Shown in pieces: positions 54,200-62,884 of a stretch of 64,000 bases of DNA. Made by a program: the position numbers and the translations under genes. The notes below the pieces were generated by a model that had not been told where the DNA came from, searched no databases, and saw only the letters and a program-made list of their open reading frames with translations. Every line of letters starts with the position of its first letter. Within the stretch, counting starts at the first letter, position 1. Source of the DNA: Neokomagataea thailandica NBRC 106555. Its GTDB lineage: Bacteria; Pseudomonadota; Alphaproteobacteria; Acetobacterales; Acetobacteraceae. The stretch is from assembly GCF_001598495.1 (NCBI RefSeq), contig NZ_BCZB01000013.1, positions 31,263 through 95,262 on the forward strand, written 5' to 3'.

Positions 54200-55753
54200 T
54201 TAGTGAGGCTTGGGGAGAAGATGCGTGTTGGGATAAATCAAAATATCATAATGGCTGAGTTTACGTATTTCTGATGGTTCACCAAAGCTATGAAGAATAT
54301 CTGCTTTTGAGAAGGTTTCTTCCGGGGATGGTAAAAGAATAAAAAATCTTTTTCCTGATAATTCGCTCCAGTCAAAGCTCGGTTGAATATGAAAAAAAGG
54401 ATGAACATTGCCCTGTGCATCACGCATGCCAGGCATCACTCTTATATGTTGTAAAGAGGCGGCTTGGATATTGAGCGAACTCCACCAAGAGCCGATTCCG
54501 ATATAAGGGCCGTTTTGGTTCAGGGATTGATAGACCGCCCCTGCCTCAGCAGATAAAATGCCCGTTGAATTGTGGGGCAGATCGTGTCTATCCGCCTGTA
54601 GGGTTGTGTAGAGAACCAGTAAAGCGAGCCATATGGCGTAGCGGCTCTGTGCCCAATGCAGGGCTATAAGGCAAGAAAGAGCGGCCCATGCCGGAAAAAG
54701 ATACCGCGCTGTGGCGATGGGGTTACCATCAAGTTCTATACGGTTGCTGAACATGAGTGCGCAGAGATTTAACCCTGCGAACACTGTGAGCAGGAGTGAA
54801 AAATTGGTTGTGCGGGTATGCCACCATTGCCGCGCTGCACTCCCGAGAGCGAGTATGCCTAAAAGCACGAGGCCGAGGCGTAATAACTCTGGTGTTGATG
54901 CTGTGATTAACCGTCCTGATGGATCTGCCCCGAACACCAAGAGGAGATCGTGCAGAGTGGTGCTGATGTTGTGCCCTAAGGACTCCCATGCCGTAAAACG
55001 GCTTTCGGCAGATTCTGTTTGAAAGCCGCCTTTCACGGTGTTCAGCGCAATGAGTATTTTACCGCAAGTGGCAGCGATGATGGTGTTGAGGATGAGGTAG
55101 AATTTTTGGCGAGAGGCTGTCTGAGGCCAAAGAACCGCATAGCCCAAGATGGCACCGGTGGCGGTGTAGTCCATCAGTGGGTCCCCCATGGTACCGAGAC
55201 ATATCATGAGGGCACTGAGATATAATGGACGTTTTTGCTGTGTTTTGAGCGCGTTATCAGCCCAATATAGGGCCCATAAGCCGTAAATAACCGTACCGAC
55301 GTGAATGGCCGAAAGTGTAATAAAATACGCCATAGGTGAGCGCATCAGGGGGAATGCGAGGCAGGGTAATAAAAGGACCAAAGCGCCAAGGCGCTGGCTT
55401 AAGCTGGGTAAGTGTTTGAGGGTGATATAAAAGGCTGACAGAACCAGCCCGGTCCAGAGGATGGCGGGCTGTACAAATAGGAGGACTGGGCTTTGTGCAG
55501 GGTGCCCTAAGAGATGCCATATCCCGCCCAGAAGCGCAGAGAGTGCAATGTCTGAGGTCCAGAAATTTGAAGCGGTGAGCATCCAGCCATGCAAGCGCCA
55601 GTTCCCGTGAAGAACGGCAAGGCCAGCTTCAAAATACCCTGCTTGATCCGAGGTTTTAGGCCATAGACTGCTGATATGCGTTGCAAGAGCAAGGTATAAT
55701 AAAGCGAGAATAATGCTGCTTATGGCGATGAGTACCTTCAAACGAGAACTCAT
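54200..55753 (-). CDS. polytopic membrane protein, GT-C-like, function unknown
   Basis: About 517 residues with roughly ten to twelve hydrophobic helices and a C-terminal periplasmic-looking domain (from about LQADRHDLPHNSTG to the end). The overall shape resembles membrane glycosyltransferases of the GT-C type or polysaccharide polymerases. An acidic motif after the first helix (SDQAGYFEAGLAVLHG) is the best GT-C hint. I do not recognise the family. Its ATG at 55753 overlaps the stop of the YdiJ-type gene (ATGA), so translation is coupled, although the two functions have no evident link. Confidence 0.7.
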   Translation of the reverse strand: MSSRLKVLIAISSIILALLYLALATHISSLWPKTSDQAGYFEAGLAVLHGNWRLHGWMLTASNFWTSDIALSALLGGIWHLLGHPAQSPVLLFVQPAILWTGLVLSAFYITLKHLPSLSQRLGALVLLLPCLAFPLMRSPMAYFITLSAIHVGTVIYGLWALYWADNALKTQQKRPLYLSALMICLGTMGDPLMDYTATGAILGYAVLWPQTASRQKFYLILNTIIAATCGKILIALNTVKGGFQTESAESRFTAWESLGHNISTTLHDLLLVFGADPSGRLITASTPELLRLGLVLLGILALGSAARQWWHTRTTNFSLLLTVFAGLNLCALMFSNRIELDGNPIATARYLFPAWAALSCLIALHWAQSRYAIWLALLVLYTTLQADRHDLPHNSTGILSAEAGAVYQSLNQNGPYIGIGSWWSSLNIQAASLQHIRVMPGMRDAQGNVHPFFHIQPSFDWSELSGKRFFILLPSPEETFSKADILHSFGEPSEIRKLSHYDILIYPNTHLLPKPH

Positions 55754-58719
55754 GGAGATGTTCTCTCCGTCTTGTGAAGGGCCTGTGCGAGCCATTCAAT
55801 CGGGTGCAGAGGGCGTGTGCCGGTATAGCGTTTAGTTTGGCATCGACAGGAATAGCCCGTGGCAAGAACGGGGTTTTTGGTCTGCTGTGCCCAGTTTTGT
55901 TGGAAAATCTGGTATGAAAGAGCCGCATTTTCGGCTTCATGGCCAAAGAGGCCTGCCATGCCGCAGCATCCGGCTTTGCCTGGCGTTACGGAAAGGCCGA
56001 AGAAGGCGAGAACAAAGCGCCAATCGGTTGTGCTGTGCGGGCGCGCGCCTTGTTCTGTGCAGTGAGGCAGAAGGGTGATCTCCTCTTGTGGTTGCATGGT
56101 GCAGGGTGAGATGAGTTTTTGCTCAATAGCGTTGCGTAAAAACGCTTCCAACGGGGTGACCTGCGGGATAGGAGAGGCTTCTTTTAATTCCGTGTATTCT
56201 TGGGTGAACATCAGGCCGGTGGCGGCGTCGACTGAAATGAGCGGCGTGCCAGCGACGCTAAGGCGCTTAAGGTCTGCGACTGCGCGTTGAGCGGTTTTTG
56301 TAAAACCGTGTGTGAAGCCGCGTACATGACGGGCTTTGCCATTATCCAGCACTGGTGAGAGGCGCACATCAAAGCCGAGTGTGGACAGGGTGGTGTAAGC
56401 GGCTTCTAAAACGCTGCCATCAAAGCTGCCGGTGAAGGAATCTTGCACGATGATTACGGCATGTGGGTTGGTGGCAGCGTGTTTGAGCCAGCGTGAGGTG
56501 ACGCGTTTATAGCGAAAGAGGCGTGTTGGTCTTAAAAATGGTAGGTCAATCAGGCCAATTTTCTTAATGAATGCTTTAGAAACAACATTTTGCATAAAAA
56601 TGTTGGCGAGTGATGGCATGCACCGCGCTATCCGCAGCAAGGGCTCAAGCATATAAACCACTTGGTCACGGAGTGTTCGTGCGTGAGAAGCATAATATGC
56701 GTGCAAAAAGCGAGAGCGCATGGAGGGAATGTCCACTTTAATGGGACATTGCGTTGCGCAGGCCTTGCAAGACAAGCAGGTGTCGAGTGCTGCTTTGACC
56801 TCTTCCGTTAAGCGCGGCAGAAAGGCTCGGTCTGGCGCGTGATCGGGGAGTGAACGTAGACGCGCCCAACTGCGGAGCAATGTGGCCCGTCCTTTGGGGG
56901 ATTGTAGCCTATCTCCGGTTGCTTTGTACGATGGGCACATCGCTTGATCAGGCTCACGGTTAAAGCAGGCCCCGTTTCCATTGCAACTGATGGCTGCACC
57001 GTAACGGCGGCGAGATGCCTGGGCGAGATCCGCATCAAAAGCTCCTTTGAAGGGGACGGCGTCAATGCGCTCTACAGGGTAGCGCTCACCCGAGCGGGCA
57101 AGCTTCCCTCTATTAAAAAGTCCTTCAGGATCAAAGGCTTGTTTAATATCGCATAAGGCATTGTAGAGTGTTTCACCGAAGTAGAGCGGTGAAAATTCGC
57201 CGCGATAGCCTCGGCCGTGTTCCCCCCAGATCAAGCCACCATAACGGCGTGTTAGTGTGACGACTTGATCGGAAATATGGCGAATAAGCTTTCGGTCACG
57301 CTCGCTGGTCATGTCCATATAGGGGCGTACATGGAGGCACCCCACATCGGCATGACCAAACATGCCGTATATGAGGTTGTGCTGGTCTAGAATGTCGCGA
57401 AATTCGGAGACAAATTCAGGAAGGTTTTCGGGTGGAACGGCGGTATCTTCAACAAACGCAATACCTTGCTTTTGTCCCTCAGGGCGTCCGAGAAGACCAA
57501 CGGATTTCTCGCGTAATGCCCATAGCTGATTAATGATAGCAGGGTCAGCAACAGTTTTAAAATCAATAACATCATCGCTTGTTCTCTCTAATAAAGAGAG
57601 AGCGTTCAAACGTTGGTTCTCAATGGTTTGAGCGTCATCACCAACGAATTCGACAAAGCTCATCCCTTCGACCGGCCGTTCGGCTTGTGCCCCCAAAACG
57701 GTTTCTAGGGTGGACCAGATGACGTCTTGTGAGGCGCGTGCAAGCACCTTGTCATCGAGCACTTCAATGGCTGCGGGCTCTGCCTTTAAGAGCGTACGAA
57801 CATTCTGTAGGGCATCTTGAAAACGTCCATAACGAATGACGAGGAGCTGGCGAAATTTGGGGAGGGGTTTGACGTGTAGGGTCGCTTGTTTTGTGAGTGC
57901 TAAGGTCCCTTCTGATCCAGCTAATAAGCGTATTAAATTTAAGCCGCCCTGCTCATCCGTGAGTTTTTGGAGATTATATCCTGTCAAGCCACGGTTCATA
58001 TCCGGGAAAACACACTGGATTTCCTCGGCATGTTTAGTCACAATATCTTGCGTAACACGGTATGCGTCCCCTGCCCGATCCGTCCTTGCGGATAGGGCAA
58101 CAACATTCTCTGAAGATTGGGCGCAGATGGTAAGGTCTGAGCCGTCTGATAATGTGACATCAAGGGACTGAATGTAGTCCGATGTGCGCCCGTAAATTCG
58201 GGATCCTTTTCCAGAGGCATCTGTTGCAATCATCCCGCCGATCGTGGCGCGTGTGGCCGTTGAGACTGTGGGGGGGAAGAAGAAACCATATGGCCGCAAG
58301 AACGCATTAAGACGGGCTAAGATGACGCCCGGTTCAACGGTTATGGTCTTGGCCTGTTCATCAAAATGAACAATGGCTGTCAGGTGGCGTGCAACGTCGA
58401 TCACGACGCCTGATGTCAAAGACTGACCATTGGTACCCGTACCGCCACCGCGAATAGAGAGGGTAAGGTCGATGCTTTTTGCGGCCTTAACGGCACGATT
58501 TAGGTCATCTGTTGTTTTCGGGTAAATAACAGCGAGGGGAAGTCTTTGATAAATGCTGTTATCGGTTGAGCCAACCAAACGTGCGGCGATGCTGTCAGTA
58601 ATCTCACCAGAAAACCCATGTGCTTCAAGGGCGGATTTATACGCCGTCCAGCGTTTTAGGTCTCTAGACGCAAGGGTTAGGCGGTTAGTGTTGTGTGAGA
58701 GATAGGGTGCATCACCCAT
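55750..58719 (-). CDS. ydiJ: YdiJ-type FAD-linked oxidase with Fe-S domain
   Basis: The 989-residue protein joins an FAD-binding oxidase of the D-lactate/glycolate/2-hydroxyglutarate type with a C-terminal iron-sulfur domain. The FAD domain shows LSIRGGGTGTNGQSL and PPTVSTATRATIGGMIATDASG, with WGEHGRGYRGEFSP in the substrate domain. The iron-sulfur part has LDTCLSCKACATQCPI (near 646) and a CCG-type end AGCCGMAGLFG. E. coli YdiJ oxidises D-2-hydroxyglutarate; here the substrate is likely the same but unproven. A hairpin overlaps its ribosome binding site. Confidence 0.9.
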   Translation of the reverse strand: MGDAPYLSHNTNRLTLASRDLKRWTAYKSALEAHGFSGEITDSIAARLVGSTDNSIYQRLPLAVIYPKTTDDLNRAVKAAKSIDLTLSIRGGGTGTNGQSLTSGVVIDVARHLTAIVHFDEQAKTITVEPGVILARLNAFLRPYGFFFPPTVSTATRATIGGMIATDASGKGSRIYGRTSDYIQSLDVTLSDGSDLTICAQSSENVVALSARTDRAGDAYRVTQDIVTKHAEEIQCVFPDMNRGLTGYNLQKLTDEQGGLNLIRLLAGSEGTLALTKQATLHVKPLPKFRQLLVIRYGRFQDALQNVRTLLKAEPAAIEVLDDKVLARASQDVIWSTLETVLGAQAERPVEGMSFVEFVGDDAQTIENQRLNALSLLERTSDDVIDFKTVADPAIINQLWALREKSVGLLGRPEGQKQGIAFVEDTAVPPENLPEFVSEFRDILDQHNLIYGMFGHADVGCLHVRPYMDMTSERDRKLIRHISDQVVTLTRRYGGLIWGEHGRGYRGEFSPLYFGETLYNALCDIKQAFDPEGLFNRGKLARSGERYPVERIDAVPFKGAFDADLAQASRRRYGAAISCNGNGACFNREPDQAMCPSYKATGDRLQSPKGRATLLRSWARLRSLPDHAPDRAFLPRLTEEVKAALDTCLSCKACATQCPIKVDIPSMRSRFLHAYYASHARTLRDQVVYMLEPLLRIARCMPSLANIFMQNVVSKAFIKKIGLIDLPFLRPTRLFRYKRVTSRWLKHAATNPHAVIIVQDSFTGSFDGSVLEAAYTTLSTLGFDVRLSPVLDNGKARHVRGFTHGFTKTAQRAVADLKRLSVAGTPLISVDAATGLMFTQEYTELKEASPIPQVTPLEAFLRNAIEQKLISPCTMQPQEEITLLPHCTEQGARPHSTTDWRFVLAFFGLSVTPGKAGCCGMAGLFGHEAENAALSYQIFQQNWAQQTKNPVLATGYSCRCQTKRYTGTRPLHPIEWLAQALHKTERTSP

Positions 58720-58724
58720 CGTTA

Positions 58725-58762
58725 TTTCCCCCGGGCAGATCGTGGAACCCGCCCGGGTGAAA
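58725..58762 (-). promoter_or_regulatory. hairpin overlapping the ydiJ ribosome binding site
   Basis: TTTCCCCCGGGC (58725-58736) and GCCCGGGTGAAA (58751-58762) pair with one mismatch. In the leftward RNA the 3' arm carries GGGGGAAA, the only Shine-Dalgarno-like sequence ahead of the ydiJ ATG at 58719. The hairpin could limit ydiJ translation, or slow transcription after glmS. No U-run follows. Confidence 0.5.
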
Positions 58763-58784
58763 TACGGTCGGGCTGCTAGGTTAA

Positions 58785-60611
58785 TTATTCGACCGTAACA
58801 GACTTAGCGAGGTTACGCGGTTGATCAACATCTGTGCCTTTAAGCAGCGCGACTTCATACGCCAGCATTTGCACAGGGATAGCATAAAGGATGGGGATTA
58901 CGAACGGATCAACATCGGGAAGCACAACAATATGTTCTGCTATGCCTTCAAGCTGTTGTGCTCCCTTTTTATCCGTGAACGCTAAGATACGTGCGCCACG
59001 GGCTTTTGCTTCTTGAAGGTTGGAGGCTGTTTTGTCGAACAAGATACCCGATGGTGCAATAGCGACGACGGGGACCGTACGATCAATCAAGCTAATCGGG
59101 CCATGTTTTAGCTCACCAGCAGGGTAAGCCTCGGCGTGGATGTAGCTGATTTCCTTTAATTTTAACGCCCCTTCATGTGCGATAGGCGTACAAATGCCGC
59201 GCCCCAAATACAGAACATCTCGTGCTTCAGCGACGATACGTGCCATATCGCGGATGGCATCTCCTCGTGCAAGAGCCTCTGCTGCACGTGAAGGAAGGTC
59301 GAGCAGGCTAGAGGTTAGGCTCTCTTCACGAGTGGCATCAATCACGCCCCGGGCGCGGGCGAATTCAATAGAAAGAGCTGCAAGAACAGAGAGTTGTGCA
59401 GTAAATGCCTTGGTAGATGCAACGGAGATTTCTGGTCCTGCCACCATGCCGAGGACAAGGTCACTTTCACGTCCCATGGTGGAATGTTCGACATTCAACA
59501 CGGAAACGATCTTTTGTCCGGCATCTTTCAGGCGGCGTAGGACACCTAAAGTATCGGCTGTTTCGCCAGATTGGGAGATGAACAGCGCAACACCATCTTC
59601 AGCCAAGGGTAAATCGCGGTAACGCAGTTCAGATGCGACATCAATATCCACGGGTAAGCGGGCTAAAGATTCCAGCCAATAACGCCCGACCATACCGGCA
59701 TAAAAGGCAGAGCCGCAGGCTGAGATGGTGAGGCGTGGAACGTGTGCTGGATCGAATGGTAAGGATGGTAGAGCAATAGTTTTGGCGGCGGGATCCGTGA
59801 CACGCTGTAATGTCTGCCCGATCGCCACGGGATGCTCGTGTAGTTCTTTCTCCATATAGTGACGGTAGCCGTCTTTACCGACTTGCCCTGCCATGAAGGC
59901 CACGTTGTGCACGGGGCGCGTGATCACATCGCCTTCAGCATTATAGAGAGTCACATCATCGGGGGTAAGAACGCACCAGTCTCCATCTTCGAGGTAGCTA
60001 ATACGGCTGGCGAGTGGTGCTAGAGCCAGACTATCGGAGCCAAGGAAGGTTTCACCATCGCCATAGCCGACGCCTAAAGGAGCACCGTGTTTGGCACCGA
60101 TAAGCAGGCCATCATGATCTTTAAAAATCATGGCGAGCGCATAAGCACCTTCTAGCCGCTTGAGGGTCGCAAAAGCGGCTTCACGAGGGGCTAAACCAGT
60201 GTGCAGATAATGATCGACCAGATGCACAACGGTTTCGGTGTCTGTGTCGGATAAAAAGACGCGCCCTTCGGCCTCAAGTTCGGCTTTGAGTTCGGCAAAG
60301 TTCTCAATAATGCCGTTATGTACGACAGCCACGCGGTCCGTTGCGTGTGGGTGTGCATTATTGGTGGTCGGAGCGCCGTGGGTCGCCCAACGCGTGTGGC
60401 CAATGCCGGTAATGCCCTGAAGTGGCGTTTCCTCAAGCACTGTTCCCAGATTGTCGAGCTTTCCGGCCGCACGGCGGCGGTCAATCAGGCCGTCATCATT
60501 GAGTACGGCAATGCCTGCTGAGTCGTAACCACGATACTCAAGACGGCGGAGTGCTTCAAAAACGATTGGAGTAGCTGGCTTATGCCCGACAACACCGCAG
60601 ATACCGCACAT
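58785..60611 (-). CDS. glmS: glucosamine-6-phosphate synthase GlmS
   Basis: GlmS makes glucosamine-6-phosphate from fructose-6-phosphate and glutamine, the entry step to UDP-GlcNAc. The 608 residues begin MCGICGVVGH with nucleophile Cys2. The glutaminase domain contains RRLEYRGYDSAG and GHTRWATHG; two SIS isomerase domains follow (SACGSAFYAG, SQSGETADT), and the chain ends PRNLAKSVTVE as in the family. It overlaps the glmU stop by one base (TGATG), so GlmU and GlmS are made together. Confidence 0.98.
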   Translation of the reverse strand: MCGICGVVGHKPATPIVFEALRRLEYRGYDSAGIAVLNDDGLIDRRRAAGKLDNLGTVLEETPLQGITGIGHTRWATHGAPTTNNAHPHATDRVAVVHNGIIENFAELKAELEAEGRVFLSDTDTETVVHLVDHYLHTGLAPREAAFATLKRLEGAYALAMIFKDHDGLLIGAKHGAPLGVGYGDGETFLGSDSLALAPLASRISYLEDGDWCVLTPDDVTLYNAEGDVITRPVHNVAFMAGQVGKDGYRHYMEKELHEHPVAIGQTLQRVTDPAAKTIALPSLPFDPAHVPRLTISACGSAFYAGMVGRYWLESLARLPVDIDVASELRYRDLPLAEDGVALFISQSGETADTLGVLRRLKDAGQKIVSVLNVEHSTMGRESDLVLGMVAGPEISVASTKAFTAQLSVLAALSIEFARARGVIDATREESLTSSLLDLPSRAAEALARGDAIRDMARIVAEARDVLYLGRGICTPIAHEGALKLKEISYIHAEAYPAGELKHGPISLIDRTVPVVAIAPSGILFDKTASNLQEAKARGARILAFTDKKGAQQLEGIAEHIVVLPDVDPFVIPILYAIPVQMLAYEVALLKGTDVDQPRNLAKSVTVE

Positions 60612-61960
60612 CAGCCCTGCTCCTTCTTTTTACGTAAAGCGGCCATGGTTTCGCGGCCGCGTTCTGGTTTTTCGGACTGGCGTGCACGGCCGAAAGCCAT
60701 AGCGCCAGAGGTCACGTCATCTGTAATGACACTGCCGGCGGCAATGAGCGCTTCATCACCGATAGAAATGGGCGCAACGAGAATGGCATTTGAACCAATA
60801 AAGCCGCGTGCACCAATGGTTGTACGATGTTTGAAAACGCCATCATAATTGCAGGTAATCGTCCCTGCCCCGATATTTGTCGCGTTTCCGATGCTGGCAT
60901 CACCCAGATAGGTCAAGTGATTGGCTTTAGCGCCAGCGCCAAGCGTTACGTTTTTTAGCTCAACAAAGTTGCCAACATGGCTGCCGGCTTCGCAGAGTGT
61001 GCCGGGGCGTAGGCGTGCATAGGGACCGATGGTTGCGCTGTCTTCGACCGTACAACTTTCAAGATGCGAGAACGCCCGGATAACGGCATGCGAGCGGATT
61101 GTAACACCGGGGCCGAAAAAGACGTTTGGCTCAATAACGACATCGGATTCAATGACGGTGTCAGCACTGAAAAAGACCGTTTCCGGGGCGACGAGTGTGA
61201 CGCCATTGGCCATGGCGGCTGCACGCAGGCGTTGTTGTACGCTGTGCTCGACGCGTGCGAGTTCTGCGCGGGAATTAACGCCCGCGAGTTCGGCTTCATC
61301 TGCGACAACGCAGCTGACAGTACCTTCGGCAGCCGCAAGCGCTACAACATCGGTGAGGTAATACTCATTCTGGGCATTGTTGTTGTTAATGCGCCCCAGC
61401 CAACGTCGCAGGTCTGTTGCGGAGGCACAGAAAGCGCCAGCATTGCACAGGCCAATGCTGCGTTCTTCGTCTGTTGCATCTTTATATTCGACAATGCGTT
61501 GAACAGAGCCATTCTCTTCGATCACGCGGCCATAACGCGCAGGGTCAGTCGGGCGCATGCCCAGCATGGCAAGCGCTGCGCGCCCCTCTTGGCGCGCACT
61601 GAAGAGACGGTGCAGTGTGGCGCTGGAAATGAGCGGGTTATCGGCGTTAAGAATAATGACATCCCCATCACCGAATAAAGGTTCCGCTACTTGTGCGGCA
61701 TGGCCTGTACCCAGACGCTCGGTCTGCGTGACGGTTGCGTGCGGATGAACGGCTTTTTCAAGCGCAGGCATATCCGGGCCAACGACGACGACAACATGGT
61801 TTGCAACCTGCTGTACGGTATCAATCAGGTGATTGATCATCGGACGGTTCGCAAGGCGGTGAAGTGCCTTCGGAAGGCATGACTTCATCCGTGTTCCGAG
61901 ACCCGCAGCGAGAATGATGGCTGTCAGGGGGCGTGTTTGGGAGGGGGGCGTGCTGCTCAT
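60611..61960 (-). CDS. glmU: bifunctional UDP-GlcNAc pyrophosphorylase GlmU
   Basis: GlmU acetylates glucosamine-1-phosphate and then forms UDP-GlcNAc. The 449-residue protein has the uridyltransferase loop LAAGLGTRMKS (about residues 17-27) and a C-terminal left-handed beta-helix with hexapeptide repeats (FFGPGVTIRSHAVI onward), including the acetyl-CoA-binding end IGDEALIAAGSVITDDV. It heads the glmU-glmS transcript. A 108-base gap to the DUF3108 gene upstream must hold the promoter. Confidence 0.97.
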   Translation of the reverse strand: MSSTPPSQTRPLTAIILAAGLGTRMKSCLPKALHRLANRPMINHLIDTVQQVANHVVVVVGPDMPALEKAVHPHATVTQTERLGTGHAAQVAEPLFGDGDVIILNADNPLISSATLHRLFSARQEGRAALAMLGMRPTDPARYGRVIEENGSVQRIVEYKDATDEERSIGLCNAGAFCASATDLRRWLGRINNNNAQNEYYLTDVVALAAAEGTVSCVVADEAELAGVNSRAELARVEHSVQQRLRAAAMANGVTLVAPETVFFSADTVIESDVVIEPNVFFGPGVTIRSHAVIRAFSHLESCTVEDSATIGPYARLRPGTLCEAGSHVGNFVELKNVTLGAGAKANHLTYLGDASIGNATNIGAGTITCNYDGVFKHRTTIGARGFIGSNAILVAPISIGDEALIAAGSVITDDVTSGAMAFGRARQSEKPERGRETMAALRKKKEQG

Positions 61961-62068
61961 GTTCTCATCCGGGTATCCAACCTCTTGCCTGACGTCAATT
62001 TCTTGAACGTCATTTGGCTATCACTTCAGGTTGCCGATTGTTGCATGGTGTTGAAGGGTGCGGGGGTC

Positions 62069-62884
62069 TTAGTGCGTGATGGGTGTCTGTAGAACGAGAC
62101 TGATATGGCCAAGTTTCGGGTGCTCAAACTCAACACGCACTGGCAGGAGGCCAAATCCTTGGACATTTTTGAACCAAACAGCCCCAGGTTGGGGAGATGC
62201 CATTTTGGCGCGGTTGGGTGAATCTTTAATAAAACCAGCGCTTTGCTGACCAACAAAGTCACACCGCAAGGCCGCACCCGTCTCCAACTGATCATGGTCT
62301 GTAGGGACGTTATCGGCCACAGGTCCGTGGACAGTAATATGTGTTAGGCGTGCGCCGTCAAAGACATTGGCTGAGCCGTTACACTGCCCTGTATTACGCA
62401 TCGTTTGGAGTAAACGGACCATACCGCTGAACGTATCAATGGTTCCCGGCAGTGTACTGCTGGGAACAGGCTCGCGGTCGGTTTCAGGAGGTGTATGTAT
62501 TGTGACTGTGGGCGTGTTGTTTTGATAGTCCAGATGGACGTGACGCTGCGCACCGCGTGAGAGGCCTGCGCTATCATAGAGAATAGGCGCAACAGTATTG
62601 CCCGGCCCGAAATGCCCTTCCATCCGGGCGGTTACGTCCATACGTACAAACCACCCAATCATACCGATCGAGCGAATATGTGCGTTGCCACCATAGCCCC
62701 AAGGCTGGGTGGCAAAGGAAACATCTGCATTTAAGGCATGCAGATCATGAACATAGGCGGCGAAGCTTTCATGCGCAGAAACAGGCCCTGAAATAGGAGC
62801 AGAATCTTGCGCCCAGACTGTGCTGGTGAATGCTGAAAGTGAGACCGCAGCTGCGATCACATGCCGCCATGTTCGATTAGACAT
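62069..62884 (-). CDS. DUF3108 family exported protein
   Basis: A protein of about 271 residues with a signal peptide ([15 protein letters not shown], cleavage near residue 25) and the DUF3108 pattern: a beta-rich periplasmic domain with [34 protein letters not shown], and the [21 protein letters not shown] end. Two cysteines (in TGQCNGS and ALRCDF) may bridge. The function is unknown; relatives are thought to be periplasmic, with lipocalin-like folds. ATG 62884 overlaps the gyrB stop by 8 bases, so it may ride on the gyrB transcript. Confidence 0.82.
   Translation of the reverse strand: MSNRTWRHVIAAAVSLSAFTSTVWAQDSAPISGPVSAHESFAAYVHDLHALNADVSFATQPWGYGGNAHIRSIGMIGWFVRMDVTARMEGHFGPGNTVAPILYDSAGLSRGAQRHVHLDYQNNTPTVTIHTPPETDREPVPSSTLPGTIDTFSGMVRLLQTMRNTGQCNGSANVFDGARLTHITVHGPVADNVPTDHDQLETGAALRCDFVGQQSAGFIKDSPNRAKMASPQPGAVWFKNVQGFGLLPVRVEFEHPKLGHISLVLQTPITH

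Noticed and set aside
61064..61678. 204-codon frame antisense to glmU
   Set aside because: It is fully inside glmU and has no recognisable features.
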